64,000 bases of DNA, taken from assembly GCF_000831645.3 (NCBI RefSeq), contig NZ_CP012559.1, positions 1,984,001 to 2,048,000 on the forward strand, in the 5' to 3' direction. The translations under genes were made by a program, and so were the position numbers. Positions within the stretch are counted from its first letter, which is position 1, and each line of letters begins with the position of its first letter. The notes beneath the pieces are model-generated. The model ran no database searches. It saw nothing but the letters and a program-made list of their open reading frames with translations, and was not told the DNA's origin. This document shows, one piece after another, positions 20,597 through 28,526 of the stretch. Source of the stretch: Companilactobacillus heilongjiangensis. GTDB lineage: Bacteria; Bacillota; Bacilli; Lactobacillales; Lactobacillaceae.

Positions 20597-22027
20597 GTAC
20601 CATTCAACCACCCTATCAACTTGTGCTTGCGGTAAATATTTAACTTTTAAATTTCTTTCACCAATACCTGAACGACAACTTAATCGCAAATGAGCAAACT
20701 TCTTTCTACCCAACCAGATACTCTGACGGCGTTCTAATAACTGAATGCTGTTCTTAGGTACAAAATACGAATTCTTAGATGTCAGGTGATTATTCTGCAG
20801 GAAGACATATTTATCATCCATCACCGCAACGGCAGCTCTTCTAGCGTTCAAATACGCTGGAACAATCCAGATTATTGCTGAAATCACTATTACGACAAGC
20901 ACTAAAATAACCGAGATTTTGAAGATAAATAAGCCAATTATTAAATCCGTTACCAAACTAAAAATTATGGCATTTCGTAAATCATAGTAATAAGTTCCGG
21001 AATTAGCAGCCAAAGCTTGTCCCTTTTCCACAGGAATATTAGGGAAAAACTTGTGCATAAAACCTGTTAATTTGACTGTTTCAATCACTGGCATAACGAT
21101 AATATCTTTTTCCGTATCCTCTTTTTTAGAGTTGGAAATAATTACCAGTTTAACTGAAGCAATATTCAGCATTCTTCTCAACAAGGTCTGTTTAACTACA
21201 ACTGCTTGAATACGACTTTGAGAAATACTCGTTTTCTTCGTCTTGAAAAATCCATATTGCATCTCAAATTGATTGTTCTCCATTGTCAGATGGAAGTGAT
21301 AATATCGAGCAATTAAAACAAAAACTGACACAAGATAAAAAGCCAAAACTATCAGCAGCATACCCACAACAACTATGACCCAACCTAAGTGGGAAAATTC
21401 TTGAGCAGCCGCCGCGTACATTTGTGCACTGATTGAATGCTGTACCTTGCCATAAATCGCCAAAACAACTAATAATCCTGACAAAAATGCTGGTGACGTT
21501 AAAGAAAATTTGATCAATTCTCGCCACGTTATTGCATATGACTGACCGCTCAGAGTTGTTTCTTCATTTTCAACCACAGTCTCAGTAGTTTTGAACTGTT
21601 TACGATAGTTGTTTAGTTCATCCTTTAAATCCACTGAAACTGCCGCCAAACTCACTTCTGGTCCATCCGAATGACCAGCTGTTTCAATTTCTAGTTCTTC
21701 TAATTTAAATGGTCGCAAGAAGAACCATTGATTAGCTGTCACATTTTGAATTCGATCATAAGGAATATGATTAACTTTCTTAACGAAAATACCCTTTCTA
21801 ACCAAAATCTCTTGATCAAAAAATTGATAGCTGAACGTCATATATTTCACAACATCGCCAACAACTACCAATAAAAAAAGGCTGACAAGACCGGTTATCG
21901 TCCAAAATCTAGCTTGTTGAAACGTCGCAAACGCAAATACAGCCGCAGGAATAAATAAGTTCTTAATATCTTTGTAAAAGAAAAATAAAATGGCAGCCGG
22001 GCTCAATCTTCTCGGTTTAGATATCAT
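20579..22027 (-). CDS. ydbT: bacterial PH-domain membrane protein, YdbT-like
   Basis: 482 aa. Two N-terminal membrane segments, then bPH_2 domains in three places (about residues 65-140, 255-330 and 405-478), separated by further membrane pairs near 185-240 and 350-390. The motif IPYDRIQNVTANQWFFLRPF is the family hallmark. YdbS/YdbT of Bacillus are linked to resistance against antimicrobial compounds made by relatives; the mechanism is unknown. Start and stop overlap with ydbS by 11 nt, so they are coupled. Confidence 0.85.
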   Translation of the reverse strand: MISKPRRLSPAAILFFFYKDIKNLFIPAAVFAFATFQQARFWTITGLVSLFLLVVVGDVVKYMTFSYQFFDQEILVRKGIFVKKVNHIPYDRIQNVTANQWFFLRPFKLEELEIETAGHSDGPEVSLAAVSVDLKDELNNYRKQFKTTETVVENEETTLSGQSYAITWRELIKFSLTSPAFLSGLLVVLAIYGKVQHSISAQMYAAAAQEFSHLGWVIVVVGMLLIVLAFYLVSVFVLIARYYHFHLTMENNQFEMQYGFFKTKKTSISQSRIQAVVVKQTLLRRMLNIASVKLVIISNSKKEDTEKDIIVMPVIETVKLTGFMHKFFPNIPVEKGQALAANSGTYYYDLRNAIIFSLVTDLIIGLFIFKISVILVLVVIVISAIIWIVPAYLNARRAAVAVMDDKYVFLQNNHLTSKNSYFVPKNSIQLLERRQSIWLGRKKFAHLRLSCRSGIGERNLKVKYLPQAQVDRVVEWYKKSSN

Positions 22028-22502
22028 TTTTAGCCTCCTGAGCCAGCTTCATAATAGTCTCCTTCAACTGGTCAGCTTGTTCCGACTTGATACCGTCAAT
22101 CTCACTACGACCTGATGCGGTAACAATAATTACCTTTTGTAAATCTTTCCAACGTAAAATTGGACCCTGTTTCAAAGTTACATTTTGAACTCGGGCAATC
22201 GGAATAATCACTTGCTTCCGAAAAAAATAGCCACTGTGCAATTGAACTTGTCGTTCATCAATGTAATACGTCCAAAATGCCCACAAATAATTGACCAGAA
22301 ACAAACTTCCGATAAATATAATCATCCCTAATATCAAAATAATAATCATTATCAAATCAAAATAACCCTTAGCAGTCGATGATAATGCCAACCTAATAAA
22401 GCCTATTCCAATCATAATTAATGCAAAAATAATAAATTCAATCAACGCATGAATCCGCCAAATAGTTTTAATACCCTTGGGTAGCCTCTTAACTTTATCC
22501 AT
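22017..22502 (-). CDS. ydbS: bacterial PH-domain membrane protein, YdbS-like
   Basis: 161 aa. Two membrane segments (about 18-40 and 48-72) followed by one bPH_2 domain containing IDERQVQLHSGYFFRKQVII and PIARVQNVTLKQGPILRWK. It is the short partner of YdbT and probably forms a complex with it at the membrane. It is the first gene of the pair. No promoter was firmly identified. Confidence 0.85.
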   Translation of the reverse strand: MDKVKRLPKGIKTIWRIHALIEFIIFALIMIGIGFIRLALSSTAKGYFDLIMIIILILGMIIFIGSLFLVNYLWAFWTYYIDERQVQLHSGYFFRKQVIIPIARVQNVTLKQGPILRWKDLQKVIIVTASGRSEIDGIKSEQADQLKETIMKLAQEAKNDI

Positions 22503-22552
22503 ACTTCCCCCCTATATAAATATTTTCTTGAGTATATCAAATTTGCCATATT

Positions 22553-22592
22553 ATAAAAAATCCCTCGTAATATTTAATTACGAAGGATTTTC
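22553..22592 (-). terminator. terminator of the 848-aa surface-protein gene
   Basis: ATCCCTCGTAAT pairs with ATTACGAAGGAT, followed on the minus strand by a T6 run. Confidence 0.85.
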
Positions 22593-22595
22593 TAT

Positions 22596-25142
22596 TTATG
22601 CAAGATATTTAACGAATTCATTTGTCGCGATTCTTAGATATTCTTGTCCACCAATTGTGACAATTCGATCTGCTTTCCATGAACTACCAATAGGAAGTTT
22701 CTTAGCAGTTGCTTCACCTGTACTACTATAAACAGTTGTCTCAGACTCAGCTTTGTAGACAGTTTTAACCGGTTGATAAGTTGTGGAAACTTTCTCGCTA
22801 ATCCAACCATCAGTTGAAACACGATACATTGTAACGCCGTCAATTACAGCGCAACCGTCAGTCTTCCAAACACTGCCACTTGGTAATGTCTTGCCGGTAC
22901 TCTTGCCTTGAGAATCGTAAATCATTGCCTTTTGAGCAACGTTTACAACTGTTGACTTAGTGGCTGGTGTGAATGCCAAAGACTTGGCAACTGGAATAAA
23001 TTCATTGGTAGCAACTTGATAATAACTAGCACCTTTAATCGTAACAATGTTGCTATATTTCCACTCAGTATTTGCCAACAATGATCTAGTCAAAGGCTCA
23101 CCATAGGCATTTACAGGTGTCACAGCAGTACCAAAGGTTCTGACAATACCAGAAGTAGCCTCCTTAACAAAGTTGTAACTCGACGCTTCTACAACTTCAC
23201 CAGAACTCAATAGGTAGAAAAGTTTTCCATGGATAGTGGCGGTTGCTTTAACGCCAATATGAGCTAAAGCGGCCTCAACACCAACGGAATCGTCTGGAAT
23301 ATATTGGAAATCCACCTTTTCGCCATTAGCTGTTTCACTTGGAACTTTGATGGGAGTTGGTTTCTTAGCTGGAGTCGAGCTACTTGAACTTGATGAATGA
23401 GGCTTTGGAATCTTAGCGTATGTCAAAGTAATCACTTGTGGGTCCTGAGTATACGCACCTTTCAAATCAGTTGTCGGACTGGTCAATTTATAACCAGCAA
23501 CTGCGGTATCACCAGTTAAATCGAAGGCATCGCCGATATTTGTACCATTAACAGTCTTTGTCATAATTGATTTACCAGTGCTATCGACGTAGTTAATAGT
23601 TACATTGGGATGATCTTGCCAAATAATAGGTTGTCCGTTCATGAAGTTACTTATGAAAACACTCTTGCCATAATATTTCAAAGTAATTCCATCCAAACTA
23701 GTAGTTGGATTATAGTTAGCATTCAACCCAGCATTACCATATGTCAACGTTGTAGCACTGGTGTCAGCGCCATCCAATTCATATTTATCATTACCAAGAT
23801 TTTTCAAATTATAGATTTTAGCCGTACCTGCAGGCACAGATGTTGAAAAGTAATAGCTGGATGCCAAATCTTCACCGTCTAGTCCAGTGAATGGCTGAGC
23901 GGTAAATTTAATCGGTTGACCTTTGACAGCGTAAATTGGCGTTGGATTATAGGAACCGCCAGTCACACTAATATTAAGGTTGGCTGTCCTATTAACACCT
24001 TTCAAAGGTGAATAATCAGTGACTGAAGTACTATCCAAGCCAAAATAATCGTATTGTTGACCGTTATTAGAATACGCTATTACCCACGGTGCAAGCGTCT
24101 TTAGTTCAGCATTATTAATACCGTTATAATCTTGATCACCATCAAGACCGACTCCTCCATAGGATGGAACTTCCAATTTAGTAATCTGATTTACATCTAT
24201 TTCTTTCGCATTCGGATTACTAAAATTACCAACCAATGACAAATTATTAAATTTAATGCCATACAGAGGCGTCAAATCAGTATTGGCATTAGCATCTGAA
24301 CCAAGTCTTACTCGCAAGTCAATCATATCCGAAGGCAAAAGTTTCAAATATTGAATCCCATTCAAACTTTCAACTGGAGTATATTGCGACGGCGTCAATT
24401 GGGATGTTGCCGGATTTGAAGCCATATAAGTTTGCTCATTGACCTCAAGTGTTACTGCTTTTGTATAACTTTTAATATCCCCGACAGTAATATTATCTGT
24501 TGATTTCAAGCCTAGTCCTGCCTTAACTAACGCTGCTAAAGTTGAATCGGCAAAATTTACCACTGTATCATTAGTAACATTGGCAGGAATTGAATAATCA
24601 ATCGTACTCGTTGTGGGCGTTGTAGTAGTTCCAGTAGTTGTTCCGGGAGCTGTCGGTGTTGTCGTGGGGATAGTTGATCCTGGTAAAGTTATACCTGCTG
24701 TTGAACTACCAGTACTTGAAGTCGTGGTAGTTGGTGCAGTCGCAGTACTGGTTGATGTTGTGGTTGAAGTCGTTGATACTGGAGCAGTTGTAGTACCAGT
24801 TGCCGTTGTAGTTGTTGGTGAAGTCGTTGGCGCTGGAGCAGCAGTAGAACTTGTCGAAATTGTTGCTGTCGTTGTTGTTGTGCTGGTTGACGTCGCAGTA
24901 GCTGGAGCCGTAGTCGTTGTGGGAACAGTCGTAGTCGTAACGGTGCTCGTTGGTTCCACAGCAGTTGTACTGGTCGTCGGAGTTGCTGTCGTCACACTAT
25001 TCAGTGCGGTAGTTGCAGTATCCGTTGAAGTCGTTGTACTGGCAGTTGTAGCTGCCTTAACTGTTTGATTTGATAAAGGTGCTAATAATATAGCTGAAAA
25101 TAATGTTGCCCCTAAATAAACATATTTTTTATTTGATGACAT
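22596..25142 (-). CDS. secreted SLAP-domain surface protein with Thr-rich stalk and MucBP domain
   Basis: 848 aa from the ATG at 25142 (GAAGG upstream); the frame continues upstream without a ribosome site. Signal peptide residues 1-30, cut after TVKA. Residues ~31-200 are almost only Thr, Ser, Ala, Pro and Val, a likely glycosylated stalk. Residues ~215-430 look like an internalin-type leucine-rich region (DLTPLYGIKFNNLSLVGNFS). A MucBP-like domain follows (VTINYVDSTGKSIM). The last ~200 residues carry SLAP units with the recurring YRVSTDGWI/YLRIATNEFV pattern. There is no LPXTG, so SLAP units should hold it non-covalently to wall polymers. The partner is unknown; adhesion is inferred. Confidence 0.85.
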   Translation of the reverse strand: MSSNKKYVYLGATLFSAILLAPLSNQTVKAATTASTTTSTDTATTALNSVTTATPTTSTTAVEPTSTVTTTTVPTTTTAPATATSTSTTTTTATISTSSTAAPAPTTSPTTTTATGTTTAPVSTTSTTTSTSTATAPTTTTSSTGSSTAGITLPGSTIPTTTPTAPGTTTGTTTTPTTSTIDYSIPANVTNDTVVNFADSTLAALVKAGLGLKSTDNITVGDIKSYTKAVTLEVNEQTYMASNPATSQLTPSQYTPVESLNGIQYLKLLPSDMIDLRVRLGSDANANTDLTPLYGIKFNNLSLVGNFSNPNAKEIDVNQITKLEVPSYGGVGLDGDQDYNGINNAELKTLAPWVIAYSNNGQQYDYFGLDSTSVTDYSPLKGVNRTANLNISVTGGSYNPTPIYAVKGQPIKFTAQPFTGLDGEDLASSYYFSTSVPAGTAKIYNLKNLGNDKYELDGADTSATTLTYGNAGLNANYNPTTSLDGITLKYYGKSVFISNFMNGQPIIWQDHPNVTINYVDSTGKSIMTKTVNGTNIGDAFDLTGDTAVAGYKLTSPTTDLKGAYTQDPQVITLTYAKIPKPHSSSSSSSTPAKKPTPIKVPSETANGEKVDFQYIPDDSVGVEAALAHIGVKATATIHGKLFYLLSSGEVVEASSYNFVKEATSGIVRTFGTAVTPVNAYGEPLTRSLLANTEWKYSNIVTIKGASYYQVATNEFIPVAKSLAFTPATKSTVVNVAQKAMIYDSQGKSTGKTLPSGSVWKTDGCAVIDGVTMYRVSTDGWISEKVSTTYQPVKTVYKAESETTVYSSTGEATAKKLPIGSSWKADRIVTIGGQEYLRIATNEFVKYLA

Positions 25143-25317
25143 AATGATTAACCTTCTTTCAGATTTCACCGCCAATTTTAGGTCGAATGACATCATATAC
25201 CAAACAAAAAATATGTTATAATGAACGTGTGATAAATCTTTTGTTAGAGCCATAAAGGATTAATTAATCATAGCTATACCAATTGTAAGAAGTGCATAAT
25301 TTTAGCTCTACTTTAAA

Positions 25318-25356
25318 ACAAAAAAATCTATGGATTTATAACGTCCACAGATTTTA
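25318..25356 (-). terminator. second terminator-like hairpin in the SLAP gap
   Basis: AATCTATGGA pairs with TCCACAGATT with one mismatch, followed on the minus strand by T7. It has no gene of its own immediately upstream, so it may end a short untranslated RNA or catch read-through. Confidence 0.6.
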
Positions 25357-25511
25357 TTCCACTTTTGGAAAACAGTTCTTACAAAAACTGAATCAAAATT
25401 AAGTCTAAATGATAGTACACTACGAATTGTATTAAGGAATGACCTCATATATATTAGATAAATTCTTAAAGTGCATTTGGCAGTGCACATGAAGATTGAA
25501 CATATATATAC

Positions 25512-25550
25512 AAAAAAAGATATCAACGGTCGGCATACCGAAGATATCTA
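25512..25550 (-). terminator. terminator of the 175-aa SLAP gene
   Basis: AGATATC-AA-CGGT pairs with ACCG-AA-GATATCT, followed on the minus strand by T7. Confidence 0.82.
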
Positions 25551-25583
25551 GAGATAGTAATTCACACACACATTAAATTTAAA

Positions 25584-26111
25584 TTAGATAGTAGCACTAA
25601 ATGATTGTTCCACAACATCGTACATGGCAACGTACTGATCAGGGGCAACACGTAAAAATGGAACACCGTTCGAATAATTGATTTCAGTATCTGTAGCCCA
25701 TTTACTATTGGCTGCAAGTTGAACATCATTTCTTTGAACTAAATTATGATCATAAACATTTACATCTTTATCTGCGCCGTCGAGTGATTGAACTTTGATA
25801 ATCATTCGACGGTTTTTGTATGCAAAACTATCCTTTGCACTAAGATATCCATCAGATGAGACTTGGTAATAGTCGCTTCCGTTAATGCTTTGTGTCTTGG
25901 CAACTTGCCAAGTACTGTCTTTGTCCAAAGCAATATTAATTTTGTCTCCGTTTTGATTGTAAAGTTGAGCTTCATCGCTACTTACTTGAGCATAATTACC
26001 CTTTTGAGTAACTGATTGAGCGTTGACATTTGTAACAGAACTGGCTGCAGTGGCAACTGCGCTACCAGTACCTAAAAGTGCACAGACTAGTAGTAACATA
26101 GTTTTCTTCAT
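25584..26111 (-). CDS. small secreted SLAP-domain protein
   Basis: 175 aa. Signal peptide residues 1-31 or so (MKKTMLLLVCALLGTGSAVA, cut near NAQS). The mature protein is two SLAP units: STWQVAKTQSINGSDYYQVS with SDGYLSAKDSF, and SKWATDTEINYSNGVPFLRV with APDQYVAMYDVV. There is nothing else in it, so it is a wall-binding module without cargo, perhaps an S-layer-associated or structural protein. It is a clear paralogue of the 166-aa protein next door. A promoter with a ~155-nt leader is visible. Confidence 0.85.
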   Translation of the reverse strand: MKKTMLLLVCALLGTGSAVATAASSVTNVNAQSVTQKGNYAQVSSDEAQLYNQNGDKINIALDKDSTWQVAKTQSINGSDYYQVSSDGYLSAKDSFAYKNRRMIIKVQSLDGADKDVNVYDHNLVQRNDVQLAANSKWATDTEINYSNGVPFLRVAPDQYVAMYDVVEQSFSATI

Positions 26112-26272
26112 AATAAATAACCTCGATATACATTTTTTAGTTTAATCCCTAGCACACCATTTTTTGGCAGAAAAATAGCGCACACAAAAATTGATTTTGA
26201 TATACAAAAAATAGATTTTTTTATAATTCACACATTTGCTTATACAGATTCGGCATTATCATAAGCACCTTT

Positions 26273-26301
26273 ATAGTACAAGGAATCGGTGATTATTTCA
26301 A
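26273..26301 (-). promoter_or_regulatory. promoter of the 175-aa SLAP gene
   Basis: On the minus strand TTGAAA (26296-26301), a 17-bp spacer and TACTAT (26273-26278). It predicts an untranslated leader of about 155 nt before the start at 26111. The rest of the 26112-26479 gap is AT-rich with no further signal seen besides the terminator of the next gene. Confidence 0.65.
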
Positions 26302-26424
26302 CAAAAATTTGTGAATAATGATATATTTCTCTATTAATTTTTTTATATATTTAATATAACTAAATTACGAAAGTGGTATAATCCCTTGACCTATCTACTT
26401 TTGTAAACCTATACTTCATGAATA

Positions 26425-26466
26425 TAAAAAAAAGAGCTTTCCAAAAAAAAATTTGGATTACCCTTT
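26425..26466 (-). terminator. terminator of the 166-aa SLAP gene
   Basis: TCCAAA pairs with TTTGGA, extended by a second helix AGGGT/GCTCT across an internal loop, with T8 following on the minus strand. Confidence 0.65.
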
Positions 26467-26479
26467 TTAAAAACTAGTA

Positions 26480-26980
26480 TTATCTTTCTGTAAACGATTG
26501 CTGAATCACATTCCACATACCAACATATTCATCGGTGGCAACACGGACAAATGGCATACCATCTGGAGTGGTAATCACACGATCAGAATACCAATAAGTA
26601 CCTGGAGCCAAAGCAACACTTGAGCTCTCAACAAAGTCGTGGTTATAGACAGGAACATCTTCATCGGTCTCTACTCTAATAACCTCTGGTCTATCGCGAT
26701 ACATATAGCTATCACTGGAACTCAAGTACTCATTTGTTCCAATTTGATAGTAATCTTTGCCGTCGATAGTTGCGGTTCTCCCAAGATACCAACAACTATT
26801 TTCAGGCTCTGATTTTCCTAATGAATCGCCAGAGGAATTATATACTTCTGCAGAATGTGCGCTAACGTCAACGAAATATCCGCTAGTTACAGACTCAGCC
26901 TTGACACTTTGGATTGGTAAAAATGAAAATCCTATTCCTAGTAGAATCGTAAAAAACACTACTATAACCTTTCTTTTCAA
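26480..26980 (-). CDS. small secreted SLAP-domain protein
   Basis: 166 aa. The start codon is TTG at 26980, with AAGGAAG seven bases upstream. Signal peptide about residues 1-28 (KRKVIVVFFTILLGIGFSFL, cut after VKA). Two SLAP units follow: SCWYLGRTATIDGKDYYQIG with TNEYLSSSDSY, and TYWYSDRVITTPDGMPFVRV with ATDEYVGMWNVI. Same design as the 175-aa paralogue, about half its residues similar by eye. Its promoter carries a palindrome shared with L1 and L2. Confidence 0.84.
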   Translation of the reverse strand: MKRKVIVVFFTILLGIGFSFLPIQSVKAESVTSGYFVDVSAHSAEVYNSSGDSLGKSEPENSCWYLGRTATIDGKDYYQIGTNEYLSSSDSYMYRDRPEVIRVETDEDVPVYNHDFVESSSVALAPGTYWYSDRVITTPDGMPFVRVATDEYVGMWNVIQQSFTER

Positions 26981-27015
26981 ATTACTTGCTTCCTTAGTCT
27001 CCTTAGACTATTCAG

Positions 27016-27044
27016 ATTATAATATGTTTAAACATTTCTAACAA
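27016..27044 (-). promoter_or_regulatory. promoter of the 166-aa SLAP gene with TGTTTAAACA palindrome
   Basis: On the minus strand TTGTTA (27039-27044), 17-bp spacer and TATAAT (27016-27021), close to consensus. The spacer contains the perfect palindrome ATGTTTAAACAT (27024-27035), a possible repressor site. Confidence 0.75.
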
Positions 27045-27068
27045 CATTCTTACTTACTTAAATATTTA

Positions 27069-27110
27069 TAAAAAAAATCATCAATCTATATAGACTGATG
27101 ATTTTTTTGT
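27069..27110 (-). terminator. terminator of the XRE/TPR regulator gene
   Basis: AAATCATCA pairs with TGATGATTT around TCTATATAGA, with A and T runs on both sides, so it can work in both directions. Confidence 0.85.
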
Positions 27111-27117
27111 TTATCTG

Positions 27118-27951
27118 TTAACGCATTTTGGCGAGCAATGATTCATTCTTATTCGACTTTGCTAAGTACAAGGCAAGATTGTAATAATCTTGATAAGCTT
27201 GCTTTTCATTATTGTCGTCCTTAATTGAATAGGCAGCTTGATAATTGAGTTCATCCAAGAAATAAGATACATGTCTTGTTTGAGCAATGTTTAATCCGCA
27301 ACGACTGAAATCATATGACCTCTTATACAATCCCATGATGTTGTAAGATTTAGCAAGCGTCTTACAAATAAAGAGAATTTCCAAATCACTGGCATTTGAG
27401 ATTTGAGAAACTTCGTCAACTGAAGTAGTGATCATTTTGAAATAATACTGAGCACGATCATTATGCTTTTGTCCTAAGTAATTCATCCCCTTGAACAAAT
27501 ATGCAAGCAAAGTGTAGATATCGTCCCCGGCGGACTTGGTATATTGCAATACCTTGTCTAAATCAAATAATGAAACATCGTAATTCTTGTTCCAGTAATC
27601 CATCACACCACTAATCAATTCATACTGCTTCATGTCATTATCGTTCAACTTACCTTCCAATGATGACATTCTTTCGTCGATATCTGAGATTTTCTCGAGC
27701 AAAACATCCTTTTCAATCGCATCCAAAGCACTCTCTTCCTTGACTGAAGATTCGGTAGTAAAATCACTGAATACATCATTCAACGTCAAGCTCAGCTTCA
27801 AACAAATCTTGATCAAAATGTTAACCGTTGGGGCTATATTATGCTTTTCAATCTTACTTATCGTATTTTGAGTACAAATATCGTTAGCTAACTCAATTTG
27901 AGTCAAATTCATTTCTCGTCTTTTATTATAAATAATAGATCCAAGAAACAA
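27118..27951 (-). CDS. XRE-family transcription regulator with TPR-like C-terminal domain
   Basis: I prefer the TTG at 27951 as start: GGGAG lies ten bases upstream, and the protein then opens FLGSIIYNKRREMNLTQIEL, an XRE helix-turn-helix (residues ~5-60). That gives 277 aa. The longer frame to 28086 adds a hydrophobic stretch with no ribosome site. The C-terminal ~190 residues are helical repeats (FKGMNYLGQKHNDRAQYYFK) as in Rgg/PlcR/PrgX-type regulators that sense short peptides. No convincing peptide gene is seen nearby. It is divergent from the giant SLAP protein gene and next to two small SLAP genes, so it may regulate them; this is inference. Confidence 0.78.
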   Translation of the reverse strand: MFLGSIIYNKRREMNLTQIELANDICTQNTISKIEKHNIAPTVNILIKICLKLSLTLNDVFSDFTTESSVKEESALDAIEKDVLLEKISDIDERMSSLEGKLNDNDMKQYELISGVMDYWNKNYDVSLFDLDKVLQYTKSAGDDIYTLLAYLFKGMNYLGQKHNDRAQYYFKMITTSVDEVSQISNASDLEILFICKTLAKSYNIMGLYKRSYDFSRCGLNIAQTRHVSYFLDELNYQAAYSIKDDNNEKQAYQDYYNLALYLAKSNKNESLLAKMR

Positions 27952-28526
27952 TGGCAACACACTCCCATCTATCGTTATGATATTTATCAATAATACTATA
28001 CCACCACACAAATATATATATGACAGTGTGACCAATAAATAATCCAATTGCACAAAAATTTCTTTCAAATATTTGCATATGCACAATTTTTTTTGTATTA
28101 AATGACGTAATTTATTTTGAAACGGAAAAATGAGAATATTGCATGAATAAATTTTGTGAAGAAAAAATTGGGTATTAAATAACTTATTTTTAGCATTATT
28201 TCTCGATATAGTATGTTGAAATACATGAATATTTATTGATTCAATATATCGGAAAATACTAATTAGATTTAAAGTCCTAATTTTAAAGCTTTTTATATAA
28301 ATCTGCTACATCCCTAATCCGACAATTAATTTGAGATTAATTCCATTAGCATCAAATAATCTAAGATAACGTTTTTTGATTTAAAGAAAGCCTAAAATGC
28401 AATTTTTTCTAAATCTCCCTTTCAACTTTGCAGAACGATTCTTACCGTATCTGAAACATTCACAAACTATTGAGACCATATAATCGAACTAGTTTTTACA
28501 TATTATAGAGGATGGAAGGTCAGAAT
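27952..28526. promoter_or_regulatory. divergent AT-rich control region between the XRE/TPR gene and the 1490-aa surface-protein gene
   Basis: No gene is supported. On the minus strand a TG-G-TATAGT extended -10 precedes the regulator; on the plus strand a TATAAT (28479-28484) lies about 45 bp before the surface-protein start. The middle is very AT-rich. Confidence 0.45.

Larger units (their letters stand above)
25143..25583. other. gap between two SLAP genes: leader plus two terminators
   Basis: No gene is supported here. It holds the untranslated leader of the 848-aa gene and two terminator-like hairpins (25318-25356 and 25512-25550). A 72-codon frame on the minus strand (25308-25526) has no ribosome site and crosses both hairpins. 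Confidence 0.5.

Noticed and set aside
24613-25068. 151-codon Val-rich frame opposite the surface protein
   Set aside because: It is the antisense shadow of the Thr/Ser-rich stalk codons, with no ribosome site.
25308-25526. 72-codon minus-strand frame between SLAP genes
   Set aside because: Crosses two terminator hairpins and has no ribosome site.
28398-28484. 28-codon frame (MQFFLNLPFNFAERFLPYLK...) and an 11-codon frame near 28144 as signal peptides for the XRE/TPR regulator
   Set aside because: Poor ribosome sites, no secretion-type start and the 28-codon frame ends in the TATAAT of the next promoter. Not supportable.
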